DNA of 12,346 nt from AC-69 sp036519575 (GTDB lineage Bacteria; Actinomycetota; UBA4738; HRBIN12). The stretch covers positions 1 to 12,346 of the forward strand of contig DATDKZ010000182.1 in the NCBI GenBank assembly GCA_036519575.1, read 5' to 3'. The translations under genes were made by a program, and so were the position numbers. Position 1 is the first letter of the stretch. The number at the start of each line of letters is the position of its first letter. Shown here piece by piece: positions 6,498-12,346 of the stretch. The notes under the pieces are model-generated. The model saw only the letters and a program-made list of their open reading frames with translations, was not told the origin of the DNA and searched no databases.

Positions 6498-7619
6498 GTG
6501 ACGATGCGCTCACCGATAACGATGTCGGCCCCCGATCTCGACGAGACCGACGAAGCCGCCGTACGAGAAGCGCTTCGTTCAGGTGTCTTGGGGCTGGGTC
6601 CTTTCGCTGCGAGATTCGAGCGGCTCGCCGCCGATCTCGCCGGCGTGTCGCACGGTGTCGCCGTAAGCTCCGGGACCTCCGGCCTCCATCTCATCGTTCG
6701 CGCCCTTGGCATCGGCGAGGCGGACGAGGTCTTGGTCCCGTCCTTCACGTTCGCCGCGAGCGCCAACGCACTGCTCTTCGAAGGCGCCACGCCTGTGTTC
6801 GTTGACATCGAACCCGACACCTACAACCTCGATCCGGCCGACATCGAGCGCAAGGTGACCGAGTTCACGAAAGGCGTCATGGTCGTTGATGTCTTCGGCC
6901 ATCCTGCCGAGTGGGACGACATCGAGGCCGTTGCCGCTCGCCATGGCCTCAAGCTCATCGACGATTGCTGTGAGGCGATCGGCGCCGCTTACCGCGGTCG
7001 CCCGGTCGGGAGCTTCAAGGGCGCCGGTTGTTTCGCCTTCTACCCCAACAAGCAGATGACCACCGGCGAGGGCGGCATGATCGTTACCGACGACGGCGAA
7101 CTGGCGGCCGCCTGCCGAAGCATGCGTAACCAGGGTCGCAGCGAAACGGGTCTCTGGCTCGAGCACGAGCGACTTGGCTTCAACTACCGCATGGATGAGA
7201 TGTCGGCGGCCTTAGGCGTGAGTCAGATCGTGCGTCTTCCCGAGTTCCTTCGCAAGCGGGCCGCCGTGGCCGAGCGCTACACGGAGATGCTCGCCCGTTA
7301 CCCATGGGTCCGCACCCCGATGGTCCGTCCTCACGTAGAGATGAGCTGGTTCGTCTACGTCATCACCCTGGCCGAGGGTGTCGAGCGCGACGACGTCATA
7401 TCCCGAATGGGGTCTGAAGGAGTCCCTACCCGCGCGTACTTCTCACCGCTGCATCTCCAGCCGTACATCCGCAAGCGCTTCGGTGACCTGCGCGGTACCC
7501 TGCCGGTTACCGAGTCCATCGCCCGCCGCACCCTTGCCTTGCCCTTCCACAACAACCTCTCCGAGGAACACGCTGAGCGCGTCGTCAAAGCTCTTGCCGA
7601 CGCCGTGATCGCCCAGTAA
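6498..7619 (+). CDS. DegT/DnrJ/EryC1/StrS-family PLP sugar aminotransferase
   Basis: This aminotransferase moves an amino group, usually from glutamate, to the keto carbon of a nucleotide-linked 4-keto-6-deoxy sugar. The natural donor of that substrate is the dehydratase two genes upstream. Motifs: SSGTSGLHL (58-65) for phosphate binding, PSFTFAASANA, FVDIEPDTYNLDP, the aspartate pair D155-D156 in IDDCCEAIGA, the PLP-binding lysine K185 in FYPNKQMTTGEGG, NYRMDEMSAALG, and the closing GVPTRAYFSPLH and LPFHNNLS blocks. Length 373 is standard. GTG 6498 is the first start; ATG 6504 and ATG 6522 are alternatives, and the family usually begins about five to ten residues before APDLDE, so 6504 is equally likely. 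Whether it makes an axial or equatorial amine is not readable from sequence. Confidence 0.93.
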   Translation: MTMRSPITMSAPDLDETDEAAVREALRSGVLGLGPFAARFERLAADLAGVSHGVAVSSGTSGLHLIVRALGIGEADEVLVPSFTFAASANALLFEGATPVFVDIEPDTYNLDPADIERKVTEFTKGVMVVDVFGHPAEWDDIEAVAARHGLKLIDDCCEAIGAAYRGRPVGSFKGAGCFAFYPNKQMTTGEGGMIVTDDGELAAACRSMRNQGRSETGLWLEHERLGFNYRMDEMSAALGVSQIVRLPEFLRKRAAVAERYTEMLARYPWVRTPMVRPHVEMSWFVYVITLAEGVERDDVISRMGSEGVPTRAYFSPLHLQPYIRKRFGDLRGTLPVTESIARRTLALPFHNNLSEEHAERVVKALADAVIAQ

Positions 7620-7672
7620 CAACCGCTGAGCTCTCTGCGTGACCTCAATCAAGGGCAGTGCCACACGGCGGT

Positions 7673-10003
7673 CTACCCTGTGAGTGCATAAACCCGGACG
7701 CCGTATCCTGGCACGCTCGCGTTGATCACAACCTGGTTGCCGGACACCGAAGTGCTCACGGCAGCGTCCTGAGTCCACTCGCGTGCGGAGTACGCTCCGC
7801 CAGGCATCGGGAAGGAGAGTGTGCCAGTCCACGGTGTGTTGCTGAGCCCCGTGTTGACGAGCGTGACGACGGTTGTGTCGCCGACGGTGTTCACGAGGTA
7901 GTCAAGGGTCGAAGGCCCGGTAACCATCACCTTCGCGAAACGAGCTTCCAGGGTGTCGATGAGCCTGTTCCCGACGTGCAGGATCGTCGTGCCGGAAGCA
8001 TCGCCCATGAAGTCGGGCGTGGTGACGTACACGACGCCGGAGCCGTATGCGTTGCTTGTCACGATCGGATCACCCGAGGACGTGTGGGCAAGGACCGAGG
8101 CGCTCGTGGGCGTCGCCACCGCGTAATCGTATGCGTCTTCATCGATCGTGCTGGCGTCCGGCACCCACGTCTCACTCGAGGCGCTGCCGCGCGCTCCGGT
8201 GAAGTGAACGCCCGTCAGCGTGTCCGCGCCGGCGGGGAGCTGCTTCGCGTTGACGACCAGAGTCCCGCCCGACTGGACGTACTGGGTGAGGTTGCCGAGC
8301 ATCGTCGCGTCGATGGTGGTGCCCGTGGACAGCACGATGGCGCGGTACTGCTGCATCGTCGCGAGCGTGGAGCCGTCGGTGATCACGTCGAACGTCTCAC
8401 CCCATCGGCTGCTGCCGAACGGTTCCCACGGCCGGGGATCGGCACCATCGGCGAGTTGCTGTCGGTAGGCGTTGATCGATGCGGAGACGTTGACGCTGCC
8501 ATCGGCGCTGTGTACGACCCAGGGTCCGATGGGTGTTCCCCACGTGTTGTACCGGGGATAGGCAAGGCTGAGGAGGTTCGAGAGCATCGTGTCGCCCGCC
8601 GAGTACGGATCCGACCAGTACCACTTGTAGGGCCCCTGCATCCACGCACCGAACCTCGGTTCGAAGCCCGAGTAGTGACCCTGCATGAGCGCGATCGGTA
8701 CGTAGGGAGTGCCGCGGTCAGGATGGCGAACGGTCGCGAAGTCGGTGAAGCGCTGCACGGTTCGACCCAATGGATTAAGTCCGCCGCCTTGACCTCCCGT
8801 CGTGTAGTCAGCGGCTTCGTTGTGGATGATGTTCGCGCCAGACATGTAGGCGATGTACATGTTCCGCTCGAAGGTGCTCGTCGACCATCCGGTCACGAGT
8901 TTGCCCGTCGAGTCGTAGACAGTTGGCCCGTCGTTCCAGTACCGCCAGGTCGAGAGGTCGATGCCCCACTGCTTGCCGCCATGTTCCGCTGCGGCTCCGC
9001 GAAGCATCGCGATCCCTGGCGTGATGCCGCTGACCTCGTCTTCGTTGCGCTCCAGAAGGACAAGGTCTGACCCCATGTCATATGCGTACTGGGGGCAGAA
9101 GGCAAAGTCGCATAACGACATCCAGCGGTAGCCACGCTGCTGAGGGGTCTGGCCGAGGTAGGCGCCCAGTCCCTGCGTGTTCAGGTAGAAGTTCGTCCAG
9201 CTGTTGTACGCCTGCTGATCGGTCTGGCCGCCGAAGCTGGGGCGGCCGCGCGCCCAGCACCCCCCGCCCTGGTCGAACTCCGGCATCCCCAGCCGCCACA
9301 CGTTCGGACCGAGCTGCTGTGTGAGGTTGGTGAGGAGCGCCTCGGTGTTGGCGTCGGTGGACGACGGGTAGCAATCGGTCGCGGTGGTGCCGCTAGGGAT
9401 CGAGAAGTATGCGAAGGGGGGTTTCGCGCTTTCGAGGAATGACTGCTCGCCGGTAGTGAGGACGGGGTGGAAGTCCCATCCTGTCGCCAACCCGTTCCCC
9501 TGCTGCCATCGCGCCACTGATCCAGCATCGCCGTACAGCTCGCTCATCACCGTGAACGGCGTGGGCGGCATGGGGCTGGGACTCGGCGACTGCGTCGGTG
9601 TAGTTCCGCCCGAAGACACCTTCCAGGTTTCTCGAACTCGAACGTGGAAATGCGATCCGCCGCGGAGAGCGTAGACACGGACGATATTCCGACCCGGAGC
9701 CACGGACTCATAGACGCTGACCAGTCGCCGATCCCTGAGGGTTGTCCGGCTCGTGGCTCTCAATCTCAGCCCGGCGTGTCGCAGTTCTTCGGTCAGCATG
9801 GCTCCACGGTGGCGCCATGAGAGAGAGAGACGCACGGTCGCTGAGTGCGGCACCTTGATGGCACGGCGCGGGACGACGCCGACCGCTGCGCGACCGTCGA
9901 ACGAGATCGTCCGGGTTCGGATCTCGTTCGTCCCCGGCGCGCTGAGAGCCCCGGAACTCATGCCCTCGGTCGTGACGACCAGTGCGCTGACGATCAGGAC
10001 CAA
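7673..10003 (-). CDS. Large secreted glycoside hydrolase-like protein
   Basis: About 776 residues with a signal peptide, a beta-rich N-terminal domain (about 25-130), a Pro/Ser/Thr linker (133-149), a large aromatic-rich domain (about 151-475), a GATase-like domain (about 480-680, with YRAIVLSTG and YVQSGGTLVVN, as in beta-galactosidase trimerisation domains), and a C-terminal beta-sandwich ending GVRVYALTG. The order barrel/GATase/small beta domain is that of GH42-like enzymes, but I cannot assign a family. E242 (MPEFDQGGG), E318 (VLLERNEDE) and E396 (NEAADY) are candidate catalytic acids, by inference only. The TTG at 10003 starts inside the signal peptide. Upstream in-frame codons read WIDIRPRVVAA, giving the basic n-region, with AAGGGGGG ahead, so an ATC start near 10027 is suspected. 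It lies opposite to its neighbours and may trim the exported polymer. Confidence 0.75.
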   Translation of the reverse strand: MVLIVSALVVTTEGMSSGALSAPGTNEIRTRTISFDGRAAVGVVPRRAIKVPHSATVRLSLSWRHRGAMLTEELRHAGLRLRATSRTTLRDRRLVSVYESVAPGRNIVRVYALRGGSHFHVRVRETWKVSSGGTTPTQSPSPSPMPPTPFTVMSELYGDAGSVARWQQGNGLATGWDFHPVLTTGEQSFLESAKPPFAYFSIPSGTTATDCYPSSTDANTEALLTNLTQQLGPNVWRLGMPEFDQGGGCWARGRPSFGGQTDQQAYNSWTNFYLNTQGLGAYLGQTPQQRGYRWMSLCDFAFCPQYAYDMGSDLVLLERNEDEVSGITPGIAMLRGAAAEHGGKQWGIDLSTWRYWNDGPTVYDSTGKLVTGWSTSTFERNMYIAYMSGANIIHNEAADYTTGGQGGGLNPLGRTVQRFTDFATVRHPDRGTPYVPIALMQGHYSGFEPRFGAWMQGPYKWYWSDPYSAGDTMLSNLLSLAYPRYNTWGTPIGPWVVHSADGSVNVSASINAYRQQLADGADPRPWEPFGSSRWGETFDVITDGSTLATMQQYRAIVLSTGTTIDATMLGNLTQYVQSGGTLVVNAKQLPAGADTLTGVHFTGARGSASSETWVPDASTIDEDAYDYAVATPTSASVLAHTSSGDPIVTSNAYGSGVVYVTTPDFMGDASGTTILHVGNRLIDTLEARFAKVMVTGPSTLDYLVNTVGDTTVVTLVNTGLSNTPWTGTLSFPMPGGAYSAREWTQDAAVSTSVSGNQVVINASVPGYGVRVYALTG

Positions 10004-10184
10004 CGCTGCGACGACCCGTGGTCTGATATCGATCCACCCCCCTTATGGCTGAGCAACCCCTCGGTCACGGATATCGACGCCGGGGCACCCATCCACCATC
10101 GGGGGGCTCGCCCATTCCGAGCCAGACCCGGGTGACTTGAGATAAGGCTTCCGACCTAGGGGTCGTCCTCGCACGCAGTCCCAG

Positions 10185-10354
10185 GCGATCCCAACCCGTG
10201 CGTACCTCTCACCTTCATCCGCAGCCATGCATGCGCGAAGCCTTCGCACGCGCGAAGGTTCGCTTCCCGTCCCGGAGGACATTGCCCGCTGAACGCTCGC
10301 GCTGCCCTTCCACAACAATCTCACTGACTCAAGGTCGAGCAGGTTGTCGACGCG
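10185..10354 (+). pseudogene. Decayed 3' end of a second DegT-family aminotransferase
   Basis: The C-terminal landmarks of the intact aminotransferase at 6498-7619 reappear in broken frames. Frame of 10185 reads AIPTRAYLSP (intact: GVPTRAYFSPLH). Frame of 10213 reads LHPQPCMREAF (intact: LHLQPYIRKRF). The first frame then returns with GSLPVPEDIAR, a TGA stop at 10290-10292 and TLALPFHNNLTD (intact: GTLPVTESIARRTLALPFHNNLSE). Finally the frame of 10331 reads KVEQVVDA (intact: AERVVKALA). That is one stop and at least three frame changes within 170 bases. Nothing convincing of the first 300 codons remains, though weak similarity may begin near 10151. The remaining 200 bases to the methyltransferase (10355-10555) show nothing recognisable. 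Confidence 0.82.
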
Positions 10355-10555
10355 CCGGGATGCGCCATCACCCCACGCGAGAGCGGCGGGGGCCGGCAAA
10401 CTTCGATCCGCCTTCCGCCTGGCGACCCGTAGCGTCGCGAACCGCGTTGGATGGCAAAGAGGCGATCCACCGCGCTTCTGCGGACTATGCACCAGTCGGC
10501 GCCAGCGTGAGTAGTCTTCGCGTGGCGACGTCGAGTCACGGTTAGGATTGCCGAC

Positions 10556-11209
10556 ATGGCCAACGCCTACGGAGACTACATCCTTCGCACGGGTAGGGAG
10601 ATCGACGCTTGGGAGAACCTCTTCAACCGTTACTTCTACGAGTCTCGCTTTCGTCATCTCGAAGCACCGATCGTTGACCTCGGCCCCGGCCGCTGCGCAT
10701 TCACCCGGCAAGCCTCCGACAAGATCATCTCTGTCGACAACGCACCTGCCGTTGTCGACCGCTACAAGTTGGAAGGCCTCGATATTCGGCTTGGGTCTGC
10801 CTATGATCTCCCGTTCGAGGACGCGAGCGTGTCCGGTCTCTATTCCTGTTGGTTGCTCGAGCATCTGGCCGATCCGATGGGGTGCCTGACCGAGGTGCGC
10901 CGCATACTCCGTCCAGGAGGTTACGCCTGCCTCATCGTTCCTTCGGCAGAGTCGCTCAACCGTGGCTTCTACGACGACTACACGCATCTCCGACCGTTTA
11001 CGCACGCATCGATGAAGCAGCTCTCCCAGGATGCCGGGCTTTCGCGGCATCGGACCCGTTACCTGTTTTGGACCAGGGGACTGCGCCGCCTGATTCCGTC
11101 CCTCGGAGAGGACCGCCTTCTACGTGTCCTCGCCGTGATGGATGGAATCTCCCAGCGCAGCCGCAAGCTCGTGAACAGGCAGAACCTCGTCTTCGAGGCC
11201 TGGGTCTAA
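10556..11209 (+). CDS. Class I SAM-dependent methyltransferase
   Basis: The 217-residue product has the Rossmann methyltransferase signature: motif I IVDLGPG (39-45), an acidic residue after strand two (SVDNA, D61), LPFEDASVSGLYSCWLLEHLADP (85-107) as the strand-four region with the typical EHL..P, and LRPGGY (118-123). It uses S-adenosylmethionine to methylate a small molecule; in this setting a sugar or lipid-linked glycan is the natural guess, but the acceptor is not encoded in any visible motif. After motif V the chain has HLRPFTHASMKQLSQDAGL, common in type-11 methyltransferases. The ATG at 10556 is only weakly preceded by AGGA; TAGGAT (10543-10548) seven bases ahead could be a -10 box for a leaderless transcript, without a good -35. 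Upstream lies the aminotransferase relic. Confidence 0.87.
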   Translation: MANAYGDYILRTGREIDAWENLFNRYFYESRFRHLEAPIVDLGPGRCAFTRQASDKIISVDNAPAVVDRYKLEGLDIRLGSAYDLPFEDASVSGLYSCWLLEHLADPMGCLTEVRRILRPGGYACLIVPSAESLNRGFYDDYTHLRPFTHASMKQLSQDAGLSRHRTRYLFWTRGLRRLIPSLGEDRLLRVLAVMDGISQRSRKLVNRQNLVFEAWV

Positions 11210-11588
11210 GTTACGTTGTTGGCTGGCGTGCTTGAGTGTTCTGGCATCGTTGCGTGAATGGTTCAACGATCCCAATCCTGGCGCCCACGATATCCGCGAA
11301 TCAGACCGCCGAGCGCTTCCCTTCGTTCAACCGGCGTTCGGGTAGGACTCCGGACCTGCGATGTTCGGTGGCGGAGCATCATCTCGAGCTTCCTCAGCTC
11401 TGAGCGCACCGCTTGTAACCCCGTGCGAGGGTTCTCCCGACGAGGCGGGCGATGAGATCCGACCTGGGGGTCCATCGGCGGTCGCGCGGGCGATCTCCCT
11501 CCTGTATGTCCGTTCCTTCCTGACGAGTTCCCGTTGTCAGCGGAGCAGGGTCCCAGCCTCCGCACGAACGAGAGCCGAGATCTTGCTC

Positions 11589-11634
11589 GTCATCGACCTG
11601 CTCGACTCACCAACACGACCCGGTCATCGACCTG
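11589..11634. repeat. Twelve-base direct repeat, 34-base period
   Basis: GTCATCGACCTG occurs at 11589-11600 and again at 11623-11634. The two exact copies are 34 bases apart start to start, about three helical turns, so the same face of the DNA would be presented. They could be paired binding sites or a chance repeat. Confidence 0.45.
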
Positions 11635-11717
11635 TCGGGGGACATCAGACGTCGATCCGGCCCTCTGGCTAGAATTGGCGAGCGGGTATCAGTTGGCGTG
11701 GCTCCTTGTCCGTGTTT

Positions 11718-11824
11718 CTGATCCTCGCCGGAGGCCGCGATCAGGCCGGTAGGAAACCCGTTTCCGCTGGTCAGAGGCCTCTTCGCGGCCGTCTGGTAAC
11801 GGATTTCGCGGTTCCGGGAACGCG
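11718..11824. other. Cluster of four consecutive stem-loops
   Basis: Within 107 bases four hairpins lie almost end to end. (1) CTGATC (11718-11723) with GATCAG (11739-11744), with an inner GCC/GGC stem. (2) GGAAAC (11752-11757) with GTTTCC (11760-11765), nearly palindromic. (3) AGAGGCC (11773-11779) with GGCC-g-TCT (11787-11794). (4) CGCG-GTTCCGGGAAC-GCG (11807-11824), partly palindromic. An alternative long-range pairing joins GGCCGCGA (11733-11740) and TCGCGGCC (11783-11790). This density suggests a structured RNA or a DNA element such as a recombination or origin site. Confidence 0.45.
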
Positions 11825-11870
11825 TCTACCCTCCTTAGTCAACCCGCCAGCAGGCCCCGACCGTCTGCGA

Positions 11871-11930
11871 CCGATCGCGACGAGATGCAACCGATCGCGA
11901 CGAGATGCAACCGATCGAGACGCCCTGCAC
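11871..11930. repeat. Iteron-like tandem repeat, 20-base unit
   Basis: CCGATCGCGACGAGATGCAA is present twice without mismatch at 11871-11890 and 11891-11910. A third copy at 11911-11930 matches at 15 of 20 positions. The 60 bases are head to tail, near two helical turns per unit, as in iterons or arrays of regulator sites. Confidence 0.8.
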
Positions 11931-11987
11931 CCCCAGGCTCACGACCTTGCCATCCTTCGAAGCGGTTCTTCTCGATCGATGATGTAA

Positions 11988-12058
11988 GGCGGGTCGGACC
12001 TCGCTGGTCACGGGCCATGCCCCAAACCGCCTGAGGTCCGCGCGCGCGTCTTGACCAG
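11988..12058. repeat. Three interleaved inverted repeats
   Basis: Left arms GGCGG (11988-11992), CGGACCTC (11995-12002) and CTGGTCA (12004-12010) are followed in the same order by right arms CCGCC (12027-12031), GAGGTCCG (12033-12040) and TGACCAG (12052-12058). Because the order is A-B-C-A'-B'-C', the pairs cross rather than nest, so only one can form at a time, or a pseudoknot arises. Alternative-fold switching or a compound protein site would both fit. Confidence 0.45.
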
Positions 12059-12063
12059 ACGCG
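12045..12063 (+). terminator. Seven-pair GC-rich hairpin, possible terminator
   Basis: CGCGTCT (12045-12051) pairs perfectly with AGACGCG (12057-12063) around TGACC. AGTCTTCTC follows, pyrimidine-rich but not a true T-run. Its right arm shares bases with the TGACCAG arm of the interleaved repeats, so the two structures compete. It could end transcripts reading through the non-coding kilobase. Confidence 0.35.
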
Positions 12064-12180
12064 AGTCTTCTCAGCCGGGGGGCATCCCCCTCGCCGTTCC
12101 GGTCCTGTCAGCAACGAGCACCCCGATTCTGCTCGATCTCGTTCCTGTCCAACAGCGGTTGGTTCGAGGTAAGAGGCGAA

Positions 12181-12198
12181 GCCCGGAAGATGCCGGGC
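12181..12198 (+). promoter_or_regulatory. Hairpin just upstream of the right-hand gene
   Basis: GCCCGG (12181-12186) pairs with CCGGGC (12193-12198) around AAGATG, ending 12 bases before the AGGAG ribosome-binding site (12211-12215). It may be a 5' leader stem that stabilises the message, or a regulator site. Confidence 0.35.
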
Positions 12199-12224
12199 CA
12201 GGATCGGACAAGGAGAACCAACCC

Positions 12225-12346
12225 ATGACTGAACCGGACAAGATCGAGGAGGCGCAGGTCCCGGGCATCCTCGGACCCCGAGACGCCAGGGTTCTGGACG
12301 CCTACATGGTGACCGGAAGCATCCCCAAGGCCGCGAAGATCGTTCG
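12225..12346 (+). CDS. Helix-turn-helix protein, N-terminal fragment (possibly phage small-terminase-like), runs off right edge
   Basis: ATG 12225 follows AGGAG by nine bases, a strong start. The 40 visible residues open with an acidic tail (MTEPDKIEEAQ) and then LGPRDARVLDAYMVTGSIPKAAKIV. 'RxxxVLDAYxxTGSIxKAAKI' looks like the first two helices of a homeodomain-like helix-turn-helix of the kind found in phage small terminase subunits and some transposon or phage regulators. The sequence ends before the recognition helix is complete. It would bind DNA; a packaging role is only a guess. Together with the unusual DNA upstream it hints at a mobile element beginning here. Confidence 0.5.
   Translation, partial: MTEPDKIEEAQVPGILGPRDARVLDAYMVTGSIPKAAKIV

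Larger units (their letters stand above)
11210..12224. other. One-kilobase region without a convincing gene, rich in repeats and hairpins
   Basis: Open frames here are short (at most about 100 codons), overlap one another on both strands, and show no domain, signal peptide or clear ribosome-binding site. Arg-, Pro- and Ser-rich translations are typical of non-coding GC-rich DNA. Instead there is a 12-base direct repeat, a row of four hairpins, 20-base tandem repeats, a set of interleaved inverted repeats and a terminator-like stem, listed separately. The first 370 bases (11210-11588) show nothing I can interpret. The region ends at the ribosome-binding site of the gene starting at 12225. It may mark the junction between the glycan locus and a different element. 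Confidence 0.6.

Noticed and set aside
6368..6805. 145-codon + strand ORF spanning the kinase end and aminotransferase start
   Set aside because: It is Arg-rich and overlaps two well-supported genes in another frame.
7658..9070. 470-codon open frame on the + strand
   Set aside because: It mirrors the secreted hydrolase on the other strand; Arg/Val/His-rich with no motif. The reverse strand has a signal peptide, linker and conserved-looking domains.
10043..11050. 335-codon open frame on the - strand
   Set aside because: It is antisense to the methyltransferase and the aminotransferase relic. Its similarity to the antisense of the intact aminotransferase simply reflects the relic on the + strand.
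11263..11565. 100-codon ORF on the - strand
   Set aside because: The end (ELRKLEMMLRHR) looks helical, but there is no ribosome-binding site, no recognisable family, and overlapping frames of similar length exist on the other strand.
11670..11675. TAGAAT as a -10 box
   Set aside because: No acceptable -35 sequence lies 16-18 bases upstream and no gene follows.
11871..11930. CRISPR array
   Set aside because: The units are directly abutting without spacers, and no cas gene is present.
12140..12180. tRNA-like T-arm (GGTTCGAGGT)
   Set aside because: No pairing partner closes the arm and no acceptor stem or anticodon arm surrounds it.

Overview
The window reads as part of a cell-surface polysaccharide (EPS, capsule or glycan) locus from a GC-rich bacterium. 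Strongly GC-biased third codon positions, frequent GTG/TTG starts and a chain-length regulator fused to a tyrosine kinase point to Actinomycetota or a similar high-GC soil lineage. No rRNA or tRNA is present to fix the taxonomy.

Layout. 1-139 (-): N-terminus of a family-4 glycosyltransferase running off the left edge, preceded by a possible 71-codon ORF that overlaps it by ATGA. 376-459: two-hairpin leader upstream of a small phosphoglycosyl transferase (562-1116, +, probably starting further upstream). 1163-2596 (-): Wzx-type flippase, convergent with the transferase and divergent from the next block. 2597-2903: divergent control region with an inverted repeat and a structured leader. 2904-7619 (+): compact operon of a FlaA1/PglF/CapD-type nucleotide-sugar dehydratase/epimerase, a Wzz-BY-kinase fusion and a DegT-family PLP aminotransferase. 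7673-10003 (-): large secreted glycosidase-like protein. About 10185-10354 (+): decayed 3' end of a second DegT aminotransferase. 10556-11209 (+): SAM-dependent methyltransferase. 11210-12224: roughly 1 kb with no convincing gene but many hairpins, direct repeats and interleaved inverted repeats. 12225-end (+): start of a helix-turn-helix protein, possibly phage-type.

How the genes fit together. The dehydratase and aminotransferase would make a UDP-4-amino-6-deoxy-sugar. The phosphoglycosyl transferase would load a sugar phosphate onto undecaprenyl phosphate. The glycosyltransferase would extend it and the methyltransferase may decorate it. The flippase would export it, and the Wzz-kinase would control chain length and polymerase activity. 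The secreted hydrolase may trim the polymer. The gene set resembles the PglF/PglE/PglC/PglA logic of bacillosamine-type glycans, but no PglD acetyltransferase is visible.

Most unusual points: three genes lack a canonical start codon where homology or signal-peptide logic puts the N-terminus, two of them with structured leaders; an aminotransferase relic; and the structured non-coding kilobase before the right-hand gene.
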